Part shown: one piece after another, positions 1 through 9,024 of the stretch
How the letters are laid out: each line of letters opens with the position of its first letter
Numbering within the stretch: the first letter of the stretch is position 1
Assembly (NCBI GenBank): GCA_034663635.1
Contig: JAXDJH010000008.1
Location: 62,001-126,000, forward strand
Direction: 5' to 3'
Source: JAXDJH01 sp034663635
Lineage (GTDB): Bacteria > Actinomycetota > CADDZG01 > WHSQ01
DNA: 64,000 bases
Position numbers and translations under genes: made by a program
Notes under the pieces: generated by a model
The model's database searches: none
Seen by the model: the letters and a program-made list of their open reading frames with translations, nothing else
Told to the model about the DNA's origin: nothing

Positions 1-1233
1 CTCCACACCGTCAAGAACCTCGACCAACTCCAAGCCGTGTTCGGCGAATTGCTCCCCCCAGATCTGCTCGAGTCGATCCGTCGAGACATGGCCGAGCGAT
101 CCACGATGTCGCTGCTCGTCCCGCCACAGATGCTGAACACGATGGACTCCGCCGATCTGTGGGCGGATCCGATCCGGCGCTACATGATCCCGGCCTTCGC
201 CGAGCGCGAGCCGACCTGGCCGTCACATCCGTTCTCGCAGAGGGACTCGCTCCACGAGGCCGACATGTGGGCCGTCGAAGGACTCACCCACAGATATCCG
301 ACGAAGGTGCTCGCCGAGCTCCTGTCGACCTGTCCTCAGTACTGTGGGCATTGCACCCGGATGGATCTCGTCGGCAACAACGTCCCGCAGGTCATCAAGC
401 ATCGTTTCGAGCTGAAGCAGCGGGAGCGGTACCAGGCGATCATCGAGTACCTCAAAGCGACGCCGACGGTCAGAGATGTCGTCGTATCCGGTGGCGACAT
501 CGCGAACCTACCGATCGCGCACCTCGAGGAGTTCGTCTCCGCGATCATCGAGATCCCGAACATCAAAGACATCAGGCTCGCCACCAAAGGTCTGATGGGG
601 ATCCCGCAGCATTTCCTCCAGGACGACGTTCTCGCCGGGCTCGAGAGGATCGCTACGAAGGCCATCGAGTACGACGTCGACCTCGCCGTCCATACCCACG
701 TGAATCACGCCAACTCCCTCACACCGATCGTCGCGGAAGCCGTCAAGAAGCTTCACGCGATGGGATTCAGGGACGTTCGCAACCAGGGAGTGCTTCTGCG
801 CGGAGTTAATGACTCTCCGAAGGCGCTGCTAGACCTCTCGTTCACTCTGCTCGATAAGGCGAAGGTCATGCCTTACTACTTCTACATGTGCGACATGATC
901 CCGAACTCCGAGCACTGGCGGCTGTCGGTCAACGAAGCGCAGCTGCTGCAGCACGCGATCATGGGGTACCTGCCCGGATTCGCGACGCCACGCATCGTCT
1001 GTGACGTCCCGTTCGTCGGGAAGCGCTGGGTCCATCAGGTCGAGTCCTATGACCGGACGAACGGCATCTCCTACTGGACCAAGAACTACCGAACCGGCAT
1101 CGAGTACGACGATCCGGAGGCCCTCAACCGCCACTATCCCTACTACGACCCCATCTACACCCTGCCTCCCGAGGGTCAGAGATACTGGGCCGACCACGCA
1201 GTGAACGCCGCGAACCACGCCGCGACCGCGTAG
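1..1233 (+). CDS. kamA: Lysine 2,3-aminomutase family radical SAM enzyme (5' end outside window)
   Basis: This enzyme interconverts L-lysine and L-beta-lysine using S-adenosylmethionine, a [4Fe-4S] cluster and PLP, the first step of lysine fermentation. The reading frame is open from base 1 with protein-like sequence, so the true start lies upstream; about 410 residues are visible against about 416 in the clostridial enzyme. The cluster motif CPQYCGHC is at visible residues 111-118. The aspartate that binds substrate in the family is retained (D335), but the PLP-lysine loop reads CDVPFVGK instead of the usual APGGGGK, one residue shorter, with the lysine at 341. The downstream kdd, kamD, kamE and kal genes support a lysine role. 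The loop change leaves a related aminomutase possible. Confidence 0.88.
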   Translation, partial: LHTVKNLDQLQAVFGELLPPDLLESIRRDMAERSTMSLLVPPQMLNTMDSADLWADPIRRYMIPAFAEREPTWPSHPFSQRDSLHEADMWAVEGLTHRYPTKVLAELLSTCPQYCGHCTRMDLVGNNVPQVIKHRFELKQRERYQAIIEYLKATPTVRDVVVSGGDIANLPIAHLEEFVSAIIEIPNIKDIRLATKGLMGIPQHFLQDDVLAGLERIATKAIEYDVDLAVHTHVNHANSLTPIVAEAVKKLHAMGFRDVRNQGVLLRGVNDSPKALLDLSFTLLDKAKVMPYYFYMCDMIPNSEHWRLSVNEAQLLQHAIMGYLPGFATPRIVCDVPFVGKRWVHQVESYDRTNGISYWTKNYRTGIEYDDPEALNRHYPYYDPIYTLPPEGQRYWADHAVNAANHAATA

Positions 1234-1243
1234 GGGGTCAGCC

Positions 1244-2248
1244 TTGGAGCGATTCGGAACGCACCGATCCTTAGAGCCGCGCGGCTCCCTGCCTCAGCAA
1301 GCCCGCGTCTTGGATCCCAACGCGCCCCTGGCTCCAGATGAGGTCGCGATCGACGTCGAGTACCTCAACATCGACTCCGCGTCGTGGCATCAATTGCGCA
1401 ACGAGCACGGCGCGGACAGCGCGGCGATGGCGGATGCCATCAGGAAGATCGTGGCCGAACGCGGGAAGATGCAGAACCCCGTGACCGGTTCGGGCGGGAT
1501 GCTCGTCGGGACGGTTGCGGAACTGGGCGCGCACCGTGCTGAACCAGCTGTCGGCACCCGAGTCGCGACGCTCGTGTCCCTCGCTCTCACTCCGTTGCGA
1601 CTCGACGAGGTCGTGGAGCTCGATCCGGACTCCGAGAAGGTCAAGGTTCGAGGTCGAGCCATCCTGTTCGGCTCCGGCATCTATGCGCCACTACCGGACG
1701 ACCTCCCCGACGAGGTGTCTCTCGGAGTCCTCGACGTGTGCGGAGCGCCCGCTTGGATCGCGCGGCTCGCAAAGCCTGGGATGAAAGTCGCGATCGTCGG
1801 CGCCGGGGGAAAGTCCGGGATGCTCGCATCGGCGCAGGCAGCGCGCTCGGTGGGAGATTCCGGTCGCGTCCTCGGCCTCTGCTGGCCGGAGGAAACGACG
1901 GCCGCCGCGAAGGATGCCGGGGCCGAGGCTCTCGCAGTGGATTGCACCGATGCAGTTGCGGTGATGGACGCGGTGGCGCGCTCGTTCGAGGGCTCTCTCG
2001 CCGATCTCGTGGTTGTGTGCGCGAACGTGCCCGGCTGCGAGGGTGGGGCGATCATGGCGTGCGCCGACGATGGGCGAGTTCTGTTCTTCTCGATGGCCAC
2101 ATCGTTCAGCGCGGCGGCCCTGATCGCCGAAGGCGCCGGGAAATCGTGCGAGATGACCATCGGCAATGGATTCGTCCCGGGACACGCGAAGCTGGCTTTA
2201 GATCTAGTGAGAAGTGAGCCGCGTCTGCTGGAGAGGTTCGGGGCATGA
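1244..2248 (+). CDS. kdd: L-erythro-3,5-diaminohexanoate dehydrogenase
   Basis: This NAD(P)-dependent enzyme oxidatively deaminates 3,5-diaminohexanoate to 5-amino-3-oxohexanoate in lysine fermentation. The 334-residue protein starts at a TTG ten bases after the kamA stop. It has an N-terminal region typical of Kdd and a central dinucleotide-binding glycine motif, VAIVGAGGKSG, near residue 185. The family name rests on overall resemblance and on position between kamA and kamDE. The end overlaps the next start by four bases (ATGA), which indicates translational coupling. A generic zinc-free alcohol dehydrogenase-like reductase is the alternative. Confidence 0.82.
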   Translation: MERFGTHRSLEPRGSLPQQARVLDPNAPLAPDEVAIDVEYLNIDSASWHQLRNEHGADSAAMADAIRKIVAERGKMQNPVTGSGGMLVGTVAELGAHRAEPAVGTRVATLVSLALTPLRLDEVVELDPDSEKVKVRGRAILFGSGIYAPLPDDLPDEVSLGVLDVCGAPAWIARLAKPGMKVAIVGAGGKSGMLASAQAARSVGDSGRVLGLCWPEETTAAAKDAGAEALAVDCTDAVAVMDAVARSFEGSLADLVVVCANVPGCEGGAIMACADDGRVLFFSMATSFSAAALIAEGAGKSCEMTIGNGFVPGHAKLALDLVRSEPRLLERFGA

Positions 2249-3795
2249 CGACTACCGTGTTCTTCGGCGGACGTATACGCACGGGAGTTCCCGGAGAGAG
2301 CGTCGATTGGGTCTTCACCCGTGACAACGTCATCGAGGGTCTTGGGCCGGGCGAGCCGCCCCAGGCCGACCGCTCGGTCGATCTCGACGGAGGGACGCTC
2401 ATCCCCGCGTTGCGCGATGGCCACGTGCACCTTCCGGCGACGGGCCTCTACGCCTCGGGCATGGACTTCCGCGGGAATCACTCCACCGAAGCGATCCTCG
2501 CCGCGTTCAGGAACAGGGCAGGCTCGGGCGAGATCCTCTTCGGCGGCAACTTCGAAGAGCCGCTCGATGCTCCAATCACTCGCCACGAGCTCGATCGCGA
2601 GGTCAACGATCGCCCGGCGCTGCTCGCTCGCGCCGATCTGCACTCGTGCATCGTGTCCACCGGGCTGCTCGACAAGCTGAAGCTGGATGGGCTCGAGGGT
2701 GTCGACGTCGATGACGACGGCAAGCCGACGGGATATCTCCGCGAGAAAGCTGCGTCTGAAGCGTGGCGCTGGTTCGATGCCAGCCTGACGGCCCAACAGC
2801 AGAAGGATGCAGTGCTCAAAGCGGTAGACATCGCTTACTCAAAGGGCGTAGCCGAGGCGCACGAGATGTTCGTCGTCGAGTGGCGCGGCTGGGATTCGGC
2901 CGAGCGATTCCTCGAGACCATCGATGGCGTCGCGCTGAACGTTCCCGTGTATCTCGGCACGAACGACGTCGAGCGCGTTTACGAGATGGGCTTCCGCCGG
3001 ATCGGTGGCGACTGGTTCCTCGACGGCTCGTTCGGCTCCCACACAGCCTGGATGCGCGACCCGTTCATCACTCCGCCTCCCGCCGGATCTCCGCCGAACG
3101 GCATCTCTTACAGGACAGACGATGAGGTCTTCGAGTTCTTCAAGGCCGCCCAGGCCAAGGGGATGCAAGTGGGAGTGCACGCCATCGGCGATGCCGCGAT
3201 CGATCAGGCGATCCGCGGATGGACGCGCGTAGCGGAGGACCTCGGAGGGGGGGCCGAAGGCGTCGTCGAGGTGAGACTCCTTGGTCACCGCATCGAGCAC
3301 TTCGAATGCGCGAGCGATGACCACATCGAGGCCGCCGCCTTGTTGGGATTGAGGCCGAGCGTCCAGCCTGCCTTCGACAGGTACTGGGGTGGGGACGACG
3401 CTCTATATGCGCAACGCATCGGATGGGATCGCGCCCGCCTCATGAACCGTTTCAAGACGATGGAGGCCGCCGGGTTGCAGCTCGGCGGCGGATCCGATTC
3501 GACCGTCACACCCCTCGATCCATTCCTCCAGATGGCGTCACTCCGGCAACACCACTTGCCGGCCGAGTCGATGGACGCCGAGCTCGCCCTCCAGATCATG
3601 ACGGTCGGAGTCGCCAACCTCGCCGCTGCAGAAGGGCCGCGGGGCTTGATCGCGGAAGGCGGCTGGGCCGAGTTCGCTCTGTTAGATCGCGACCCGATCG
3701 AGATCGATCCGGATGAATTGTTGAAGACCGAGGTCCTCGGCACCTGGGTACAGGGCGAGCGAGTGTGGCCTCTCAATGATGCGGAGACAGCATGA
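2245..3795 (+). CDS. YtcJ-like metal-dependent amidohydrolase
   Basis: The 516-residue protein belongs to the amidohydrolase superfamily of TIM-barrel hydrolases (YtcJ/exoenzyme-regulatory type). Visible metal-site motifs are DGHVHLPATG near residue 52, a central VGVHAIGDAA and HRIEHFE, and a late GGGSDSTVTPLDP. It has no signal peptide, so it is predicted cytoplasmic. It overlaps kdd and kamD by four bases each and is therefore co-translated with the lysine genes. No amidohydrolase step is known in the canonical pathway. It might release lysine or an intermediate from an N-acylated or cyclic form such as a lactam, but that is inference and the substrate is unknown. Confidence 0.85.
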   Translation: MTTTVFFGGRIRTGVPGESVDWVFTRDNVIEGLGPGEPPQADRSVDLDGGTLIPALRDGHVHLPATGLYASGMDFRGNHSTEAILAAFRNRAGSGEILFGGNFEEPLDAPITRHELDREVNDRPALLARADLHSCIVSTGLLDKLKLDGLEGVDVDDDGKPTGYLREKAASEAWRWFDASLTAQQQKDAVLKAVDIAYSKGVAEAHEMFVVEWRGWDSAERFLETIDGVALNVPVYLGTNDVERVYEMGFRRIGGDWFLDGSFGSHTAWMRDPFITPPPAGSPPNGISYRTDDEVFEFFKAAQAKGMQVGVHAIGDAAIDQAIRGWTRVAEDLGGGAEGVVEVRLLGHRIEHFECASDDHIEAAALLGLRPSVQPAFDRYWGGDDALYAQRIGWDRARLMNRFKTMEAAGLQLGGGSDSTVTPLDPFLQMASLRQHHLPAESMDAELALQIMTVGVANLAAAEGPRGLIAEGGWAEFALLDRDPIEIDPDELLKTEVLGTWVQGERVWPLNDAETA

Positions 3796-5399
3796 GCAAG
3801 CCGGCGCGTTTCGAGCGGCCGATCGGGCGCTTGGATATCGACGCGGAGGTCGTGGCCGACTGCCGTGAGCTCGCAGCGGAGATAGCGGCCCCCATAGAAG
3901 AGCTCGCCAGGACCCACACAACGATCTCGATCGAACGTGCGTCGCTGCGCCTGGTCGGCGTAGATGGGGTCGTGGGCGGAGCTGAGGGAGAAGGCGCGGA
4001 AGGCGTCCCTATACCGAACAAAGTCGTCGATGCGATCCGCGACGCCGTCGGGCTCGAGCGCGGCGCCCTCATCCCGTTCCTTCACACCGTCGAGACAGGA
4101 TGCGGCGACATCCAGTCCGAGGCCGACCGCATCGCGAACGGCGAGCGTGTGCCGGAGTGGCCGGAAGGCGTCGACCTGGAAATCGCCCTCGAGCGAGCGA
4201 AGCGAGAGGCCACGTCGGCGGTCGACCGCATCGCGAACGCCAAGACCGAGCGGGCGAGTCTGATCGCCGACGTGGGCGAGGCCGCGAAGCCCTGGTTCTA
4301 CGAGATCGTGGCAACCGGCAACATCTACGAGGACATCCCACAGGCCCAAGCCGCCGCCCGCGAAGGGTGCGACGTCGTCGCCGTGATCCGCTCGACCGGG
4401 CAGTCGCTTATCGACTACGTCCCCTACGGAGCTACGAAGGACGGCTTCGCCGGAACGTTCGCGACGCAGGAGAACTTCAGGTTGATGCGGGCCGCCCTCG
4501 ACGAAGTTGGCCGCGAGCTCGGCCGCTATGTCCGACTGACCAACTACGCGAGCGGCTTGTGCATGCCGGAGATCGCGTCCATGGCGGCGATGGAACGGTT
4601 GGACATGATGCTCAACGACTGCATGTACGGAATCATCTTCCGCGACATCAACATGCAGCGAACGTTCGTGGATCAGCACTTCTCGCGGATGATCCACTCG
4701 CTCGCCGGGATCATCATCAATACGGGCGAGGACAACTACCTCACGACTGCAGATGCAGTCGATGCCGCGCACACAGTGCTCGCATCCCAGTTCCTGAACG
4801 AGCGGCTCGCCCTGTCGGCGGGCCTTCCGACGGAGCAGATGGGCCTCGGTCACGCCTTCGAGATCGACCCTGACGTGCCCGATCAGATCGCGCTCGAGAT
4901 CGCTCATGCTCAGTTGATCCGGGAATGCTTCCCCAACCACCCGCTGAAGTACATGCCTCCGACGAAGCACATGACCGGCAACGTCTTCCAAGGGTTCCTT
5001 TACGACGGGATGTTCAACCTCGTCGGAGCGTTGACGGGCCAGGACATCATCCTGCTCGGCATGATGACGGAGGGCGTTCACACGCCGTTCCTCTCGGATC
5101 GAGATCTGGCGCTCGAGAACGCGCGCTACGTGTTCGGGGGGGCCGGGACCCTTGCAGGCGAGATCCGCTTCGAGCGAGGTGGCGATGTCTCCAGACGCGC
5201 GGCGCAAGTCCTCGAAGAATGCAGGCAGATGCTTCGCAAGGTCTCCGAGATCGGGATGTTCGCCGCGATCGAAGCCGGGATGTTCGCCGACACCGTGAGG
5301 ACGCGCGACGGAGGACGTGGGCTCAGCGGAGTGGTGCGCAAGGCGGAGGGCTACGTGAATCCGATCTTCGATCTGCTATCGGAACGAGTGGGCGCCTGA
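3792..5399 (+). CDS. kamD: D-lysine/beta-lysine 5,6-aminomutase alpha subunit
   Basis: This is the large subunit of the adenosylcobalamin- and PLP-dependent aminomutase that moves the terminal amino group of D-lysine or beta-lysine to carbon 5. The 535-residue length is close to the clostridial subunit, about 516. It carries conserved-looking stretches such as STGQSLIDYVPYGAT and KYMPPTKHMTGNVFQG in the barrel that binds PLP phosphate. It starts inside the amidohydrolase stop (ATGA) and its stop overlaps the kamE start (TGATG), so both subunits should be made in equal amounts. Confidence 0.95.
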   Translation: MSKPARFERPIGRLDIDAEVVADCRELAAEIAAPIEELARTHTTISIERASLRLVGVDGVVGGAEGEGAEGVPIPNKVVDAIRDAVGLERGALIPFLHTVETGCGDIQSEADRIANGERVPEWPEGVDLEIALERAKREATSAVDRIANAKTERASLIADVGEAAKPWFYEIVATGNIYEDIPQAQAAAREGCDVVAVIRSTGQSLIDYVPYGATKDGFAGTFATQENFRLMRAALDEVGRELGRYVRLTNYASGLCMPEIASMAAMERLDMMLNDCMYGIIFRDINMQRTFVDQHFSRMIHSLAGIIINTGEDNYLTTADAVDAAHTVLASQFLNERLALSAGLPTEQMGLGHAFEIDPDVPDQIALEIAHAQLIRECFPNHPLKYMPPTKHMTGNVFQGFLYDGMFNLVGALTGQDIILLGMMTEGVHTPFLSDRDLALENARYVFGGAGTLAGEIRFERGGDVSRRAAQVLEECRQMLRKVSEIGMFAAIEAGMFADTVRTRDGGRGLSGVVRKAEGYVNPIFDLLSERVGA

Positions 5400-6145
5400 T
5401 GGCTCTCATCCGGCCCTATGGCGACGCGACCGACGACGGGATGATCCAGCTCTCGTTCACGCTGCCGATGGCCGAGTCCGAACGCACGAGGCAAGCGGCG
5501 TTGGATCTCGCCAAGAAGATGGGCTTCGAGAAGCCTCAGGTGGTGCACATGAAAGCCATGGGCCCGGACTTCACGTTCTTCGTCGTCTACGGATCGACGA
5601 CCCACAGCGTCGACCCCGACGAGCTCGTCGTGCCGGAGCGGGACTTCCCTGAGATGAGCTACCAAGAGGTCAACCGCGCCATCCGTGAGGGCCTCAAGCG
5701 CCGATTGGTCATCGTCGGAGCATGCACGGGTACCGACGCGCACACGGTGGGCCTCGACGCGATCCTTTCGATGAAAGGGTTCGCCGGGGACCACGGCCTC
5801 GAGTATTTCCCCGAGATGAGCGTCCACAACTTGGGCTCTCAGGTCTCGCCGGACCAGATCGTCGAGACCGTGAAGAAGGAAAAGGCCGACGCTGTCCTCG
5901 TTTCGCAAGTAGTGACCCAGCGGGACGCCCATCTCCTCCACCTTCGAGAAGTACGCGAGGCTCTCGAGGCAGCGGGGGAGAGGGATCGGCTCGTGCTCGT
6001 AGGAGGGGGGCCGCGATTCTCACCCGAGCAGGCGGCCGAGCTCGGCTACGACAGGATCTTCGGACGCGGAACCCGGCCCTCCGAAGTTGCGTCCTATCTT
6101 GCCTACACGGTTGCAAACAAAACAGCGGCTCAACGAAAGGCTTAG
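5399..6145 (+). CDS. kamE: D-lysine/beta-lysine 5,6-aminomutase beta subunit
   Basis: This is the cobalamin-binding subunit of the 5,6-aminomutase. The 248-residue protein has an N-terminal dimerisation region and a Rossmann-like B12 domain with the base-off motif DxHxxG (D113, H115, G118), where the histidine coordinates cobalt. Lysine 126, in SMKGFAGDHGLE, corresponds to the lysine that holds PLP in the clostridial enzyme. The ATG at 5399 shares bases with the kamD stop and gives the expected family N-terminus; a longer frame reading in from 4925 is an artefact of antisense-free coding inside kamD. Confidence 0.95.
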   Translation: MALIRPYGDATDDGMIQLSFTLPMAESERTRQAALDLAKKMGFEKPQVVHMKAMGPDFTFFVVYGSTTHSVDPDELVVPERDFPEMSYQEVNRAIREGLKRRLVIVGACTGTDAHTVGLDAILSMKGFAGDHGLEYFPEMSVHNLGSQVSPDQIVETVKKEKADAVLVSQVVTQRDAHLLHLREVREALEAAGERDRLVLVGGGPRFSPEQAAELGYDRIFGRGTRPSEVASYLAYTVANKTAAQRKA

Positions 6146-6148
6146 TTG

Positions 6149-6529
6149 ATGAAGGTCTCGCATCGCTTGAGGATGTCTGCGGCCGATGCCCACTACGGCG
6201 GGAACCTCGTCGCGGGCGCGAAATCGTTGGAGCTCTTCGGTGACGTCGCGACCGAGCTTGCGATCGCACACGACGGAGACGAGGGTCTGCTGGCCGGATA
6301 TTCCTCCGTCGAGTTCCTGCTTCCGATCTTCGCGGGTGACTTCCTCGAGATCACAGCCGAGATCGTCAGGGAGGGAAACACATCCCGCGAGACCAAGTTC
6401 GAGGTTCGTCGATACGCCAAAGCCCGGCCGGACGTCTCGGATTCCGCGGCCGATCTACTAGACGAACCGGAACTCTGCACCACCGCAACGGGCACTTTCG
6501 TGGTGAAGAAGGACCGCCAACGCCGGTGA
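6149..6529 (+). CDS. kal: 3-aminobutyryl-CoA ammonia-lyase
   Basis: This hotdog-fold lyase removes ammonia from L-3-aminobutyryl-CoA to give crotonyl-CoA, a late step of lysine fermentation. The 126-residue length and the N-terminal SHRLRMSAADAHYGGNLVAG match the small Kal family. I place the start at the ATG at 6149; a TTG at 6146 directly after the kamE stop is also possible. Its place at the end of the operon, before a terminator hairpin, agrees with the pathway role. The partner cleavage enzyme Kce is not in the window. Confidence 0.88.
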   Translation: MKVSHRLRMSAADAHYGGNLVAGAKSLELFGDVATELAIAHDGDEGLLAGYSSVEFLLPIFAGDFLEITAEIVREGNTSRETKFEVRRYAKARPDVSDSAADLLDEPELCTTATGTFVVKKDRQRR

Positions 6530-6544
6530 ACCGGCCCCCGAAAA

Positions 6545-6567
6545 CCTTGTCTCCCAAGGCCCTTTTG
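6545..6567 (+). terminator. Rho-independent terminator after the lysine operon
   Basis: A five-base-pair stem, CCTTG with CAAGG, around a TCTCC loop is followed by CCCTTTT. It lies 16 bases after the kal stop and before the next gene. The stem is short, so efficiency is uncertain. Confidence 0.55.
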
Positions 6568-6637
6568 TCATGTCACAGCGCGGCGGTAAAGTGAGCCGGT
6601 CGTCGCTCGATACCGGGTTCGAGGGGAGTGATGCTCA

Positions 6638-7354
6638 ATGAGAAGAGTTGAGGGAATCCGAGCAGTTACCTATGACTGCTGGGGGACCTTGTTGAGGGAC
6701 CACGACTGGGAGGGCGCCATGGAGATTCGTCTCGGCGCCCTTTTGCGTTTCTTGGATATCTCCGAAGAGGAGGGCCGCGCTCTCCTCGAGGAGGCCTGGC
6801 AGCATCACGACGAGGCATGGAAGCAGATCGAAACGTTCGGCCCCGGCCGCATGGCGGCCTACTGCCTCGAAGCCCGCGGGATCGACGACGACGACAAGAT
6901 CTCTGCACTAACTGAAGAGTTCGAACGCGCCTCTATGAACGCCGGAGTGGACGCGGTCGAAGGCGCAAAAGATACCCTCGTGAGCCTCGAGAAGGCCGGG
7001 ATCGGTCTCGGGTTGGTCTGCGACACCGGTTTCACCTCGGGCAAGGTGGTCCGCGAGCTACTCGAGAAAGCCGACCTTCTCCAGCACCTTCCGGTGCTCT
7101 GCTTCTCGGACGAGGTTGGCGTCCCCAAGCCGGACACCGACATCTTCGCCAAGGCTCTCGCAGGGCTCGGCGTACGTCCCTACGAAGCCGCTCATGTGGG
7201 CGACCTCCGTCGAACAGATATCGCCGGGGCTAGGGAGATAGGGATGCTGCCCGTACGTTTCCGGGGCGTTCACGACGACAAGAGCGACTTCCGCGACGCC
7301 GACTGTCTGATCGATCGTCACGAGCAGATCCGGGAGTGCATCGGCCTCGAGTAA
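6638..7354 (+). CDS. HAD-superfamily hydrolase
   Basis: A 238-residue haloacid dehalogenase-like phosphatase. The nucleophile motif is unusual: VTYDCWGTLL near residue 10 keeps the first aspartate, but the second acidic residue of DxD is replaced by tryptophan, as in dehalogenase and phosphonatase-like members (DxWGT). Motif II is in LVCDTGF, and the final acidic motif is HVGDLRRTDIAGA. A helical cap lies between. It follows the lysine operon terminator and is convergent with the MFS gene. The substrate is unknown; 2-haloacid, sugar phosphate or nucleotide substrates are all possible. Confidence 0.85.
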   Translation: MRRVEGIRAVTYDCWGTLLRDHDWEGAMEIRLGALLRFLDISEEEGRALLEEAWQHHDEAWKQIETFGPGRMAAYCLEARGIDDDDKISALTEEFERASMNAGVDAVEGAKDTLVSLEKAGIGLGLVCDTGFTSGKVVRELLEKADLLQHLPVLCFSDEVGVPKPDTDIFAKALAGLGVRPYEAAHVGDLRRTDIAGAREIGMLPVRFRGVHDDKSDFRDADCLIDRHEQIRECIGLE

Positions 7355-7365
7355 CTCCTAGAGAA

Positions 7366-8967
7366 CTAGGCCTCGCTGTGCGCCGCGGCAGCATCGGTCT
7401 CCGGCACGCGCTGGGGAGCCGCGTCGTGCACCACCGAGGCCGACGGCATGTATCGAGCTACGAGGGCCGCAGCTAGGAAGACAACGCCCGCGGCGATCAA
7501 CATGGCTTCCGACGTCGCGCCGACGAAAGCCGATTTGGCCGCCGCCTGCAACGATGTGCCGAGGCCGGCGGGGAGGCTTTGAGACACCTGAACGGCGGCC
7601 CCCACCGAGGTCTCGGCGACGTTCGCGACAGCGCGCGGCAAGCCGTCGGGCACCGCGTCCGCCAGCCGTGACGTATAGGCCGAGCCCGCGATGCTTCCGA
7701 GAACCGCTACCCCGAGGGCTCCACCGAGCTCTCTCGTCGTGTCGTTCCAGGCCGAGCCCACTCCGGCTTTCCGGAGTGGCAACGAGGACATGATCGACGC
7801 TGTCGCCGGGGCCATCGTCGACGCCATACCCATCGCTGCGACTACGAGGAACGCCGCGAACACCCAATAGGAGGTCGATCCGTCCACTTGCGACAGGAGG
7901 GCAAGACCAAGGCCAACGATCGCAAGGCCCGTCGACATCACGCGTTTCGGACCCAATCGTTCGACGAAGCGGGCCGACATGGGGGCCGCGATCATCATCG
8001 TGAAAGCCATCGGAAGGGTCCGGACGCCCGCGCCCAGCGGGCTGTAGCCCCGCACGACCTGGAGGTATTGGGTCAACAGGAAGAACGTCCCGAACATGGC
8101 GAAGAAGTTCAGAGAGATCGCGGCGCTGGCCGCGCTGAACCGTGGGTTGCGGAAGAACTTCAGATCGAGCATCGGATTCGGGTTGTGAAGCTCCCAGTAT
8201 CCGAAGTAGCCGAGCACCGCGATGGCCACACCGAAGGCCGACAGCGTCAAGGGATCGGTCCAGCCGTAGGTTGGAGCTTCGATGATCCCGTAAAGAAGCG
8301 CGCCCAGTCCCACGATCGACAGACCCGCGCCGACGAAATCCAGCGTCGCGTGCTCGGGATCACGAGAGGTCGGGACTAGGAGGCGGCCCCCGATCAGCGC
8401 GATCAGTACCACCGGCACGTTAAGGAAGAAGACCGAGCCCCAATAGAAGTGCTCGAGGAGCCAGCCACCGGCGATAGGGCCGATCGCGGCCCCCGCCCCA
8501 GCGAAGCCAGCCCAGATCGCGATGGCCTGGGCGCGCTTCTCAGGCGGGAACACGGTGGTGAGGATCGAGAGAGTCGCGGGCATGACCAACGCGGCCCCGA
8601 GTCCCATGACGGCACGCGTGATGATGATGTGACTAGCTTGGGTGGCGAAGGTGGACGCGAACGACGCTCCGCCGAAAATCACGAGACCGATCACGAGCGC
8701 GCCTTTGCGACCGAAACGATCGCCGAGGGCACCTGCGGTCAAAAGAAGGCCGGCGAACACGAGCGCATACGAGTCGACCATCCATTGAAGTTCGGTCGAT
8801 GTCGCGTGCAGCTCCCTAACGAGAGTGGGCAGGGCGACGTTCAGAACCGTGTTGCCGAGCACGACCATGACGAGGCTCAGACAAAGGACGGCCAGCGTCC
8901 ACCACGGATTGATGACGTGATCTGTAGATGCGCGCTCAGAGTTTGATGGGCTAGCAGACATCCGCAC
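7366..8967 (-). CDS. MFS drug exporter, DHA2 (14-helix) family
   Basis: The 533-residue polytopic membrane protein resembles EmrB/QacA proton-driven exporters. Motif A, GALGDRFGRKGALVIG, follows the second helix, and motif C-like glycine/proline-rich sequence GAGAAIGPIAGG lies in helix 5. Hydrophobic segments continue to about residue 510, consistent with 14 helices, and the tail is hydrophilic. The start at 8967 is an ATG giving a short polar N-terminus. The gene is convergent with the HAD gene, 11 bases apart. The transported compound cannot be told from sequence. Confidence 0.9.
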   Translation of the reverse strand: MRMSASPSNSERASTDHVINPWWTLAVLCLSLVMVVLGNTVLNVALPTLVRELHATSTELQWMVDSYALVFAGLLLTAGALGDRFGRKGALVIGLVIFGGASFASTFATQASHIIITRAVMGLGAALVMPATLSILTTVFPPEKRAQAIAIWAGFAGAGAAIGPIAGGWLLEHFYWGSVFFLNVPVVLIALIGGRLLVPTSRDPEHATLDFVGAGLSIVGLGALLYGIIEAPTYGWTDPLTLSAFGVAIAVLGYFGYWELHNPNPMLDLKFFRNPRFSAASAAISLNFFAMFGTFFLLTQYLQVVRGYSPLGAGVRTLPMAFTMMIAAPMSARFVERLGPKRVMSTGLAIVGLGLALLSQVDGSTSYWVFAAFLVVAAMGMASTMAPATASIMSSLPLRKAGVGSAWNDTTRELGGALGVAVLGSIAGSAYTSRLADAVPDGLPRAVANVAETSVGAAVQVSQSLPAGLGTSLQAAAKSAFVGATSEAMLIAAGVVFLAAALVARYMPSASVVHDAAPQRVPETDAAAAHSEA

Positions 8968-9024
8968 TCCCAGAGCTAGACGATTTCAATTACCGTCAAC
9001 CCCCTAAAGCAGGAGGTATTCCGA

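Noticed and set aside
3285..5207. Long antisense open frame opposite the amidohydrolase and kamD
   Set aside because: It is a shadow: high GC keeps stops rare, its sequence is low-quality and arginine/histidine rich, while the plus strand has clear family motifs.
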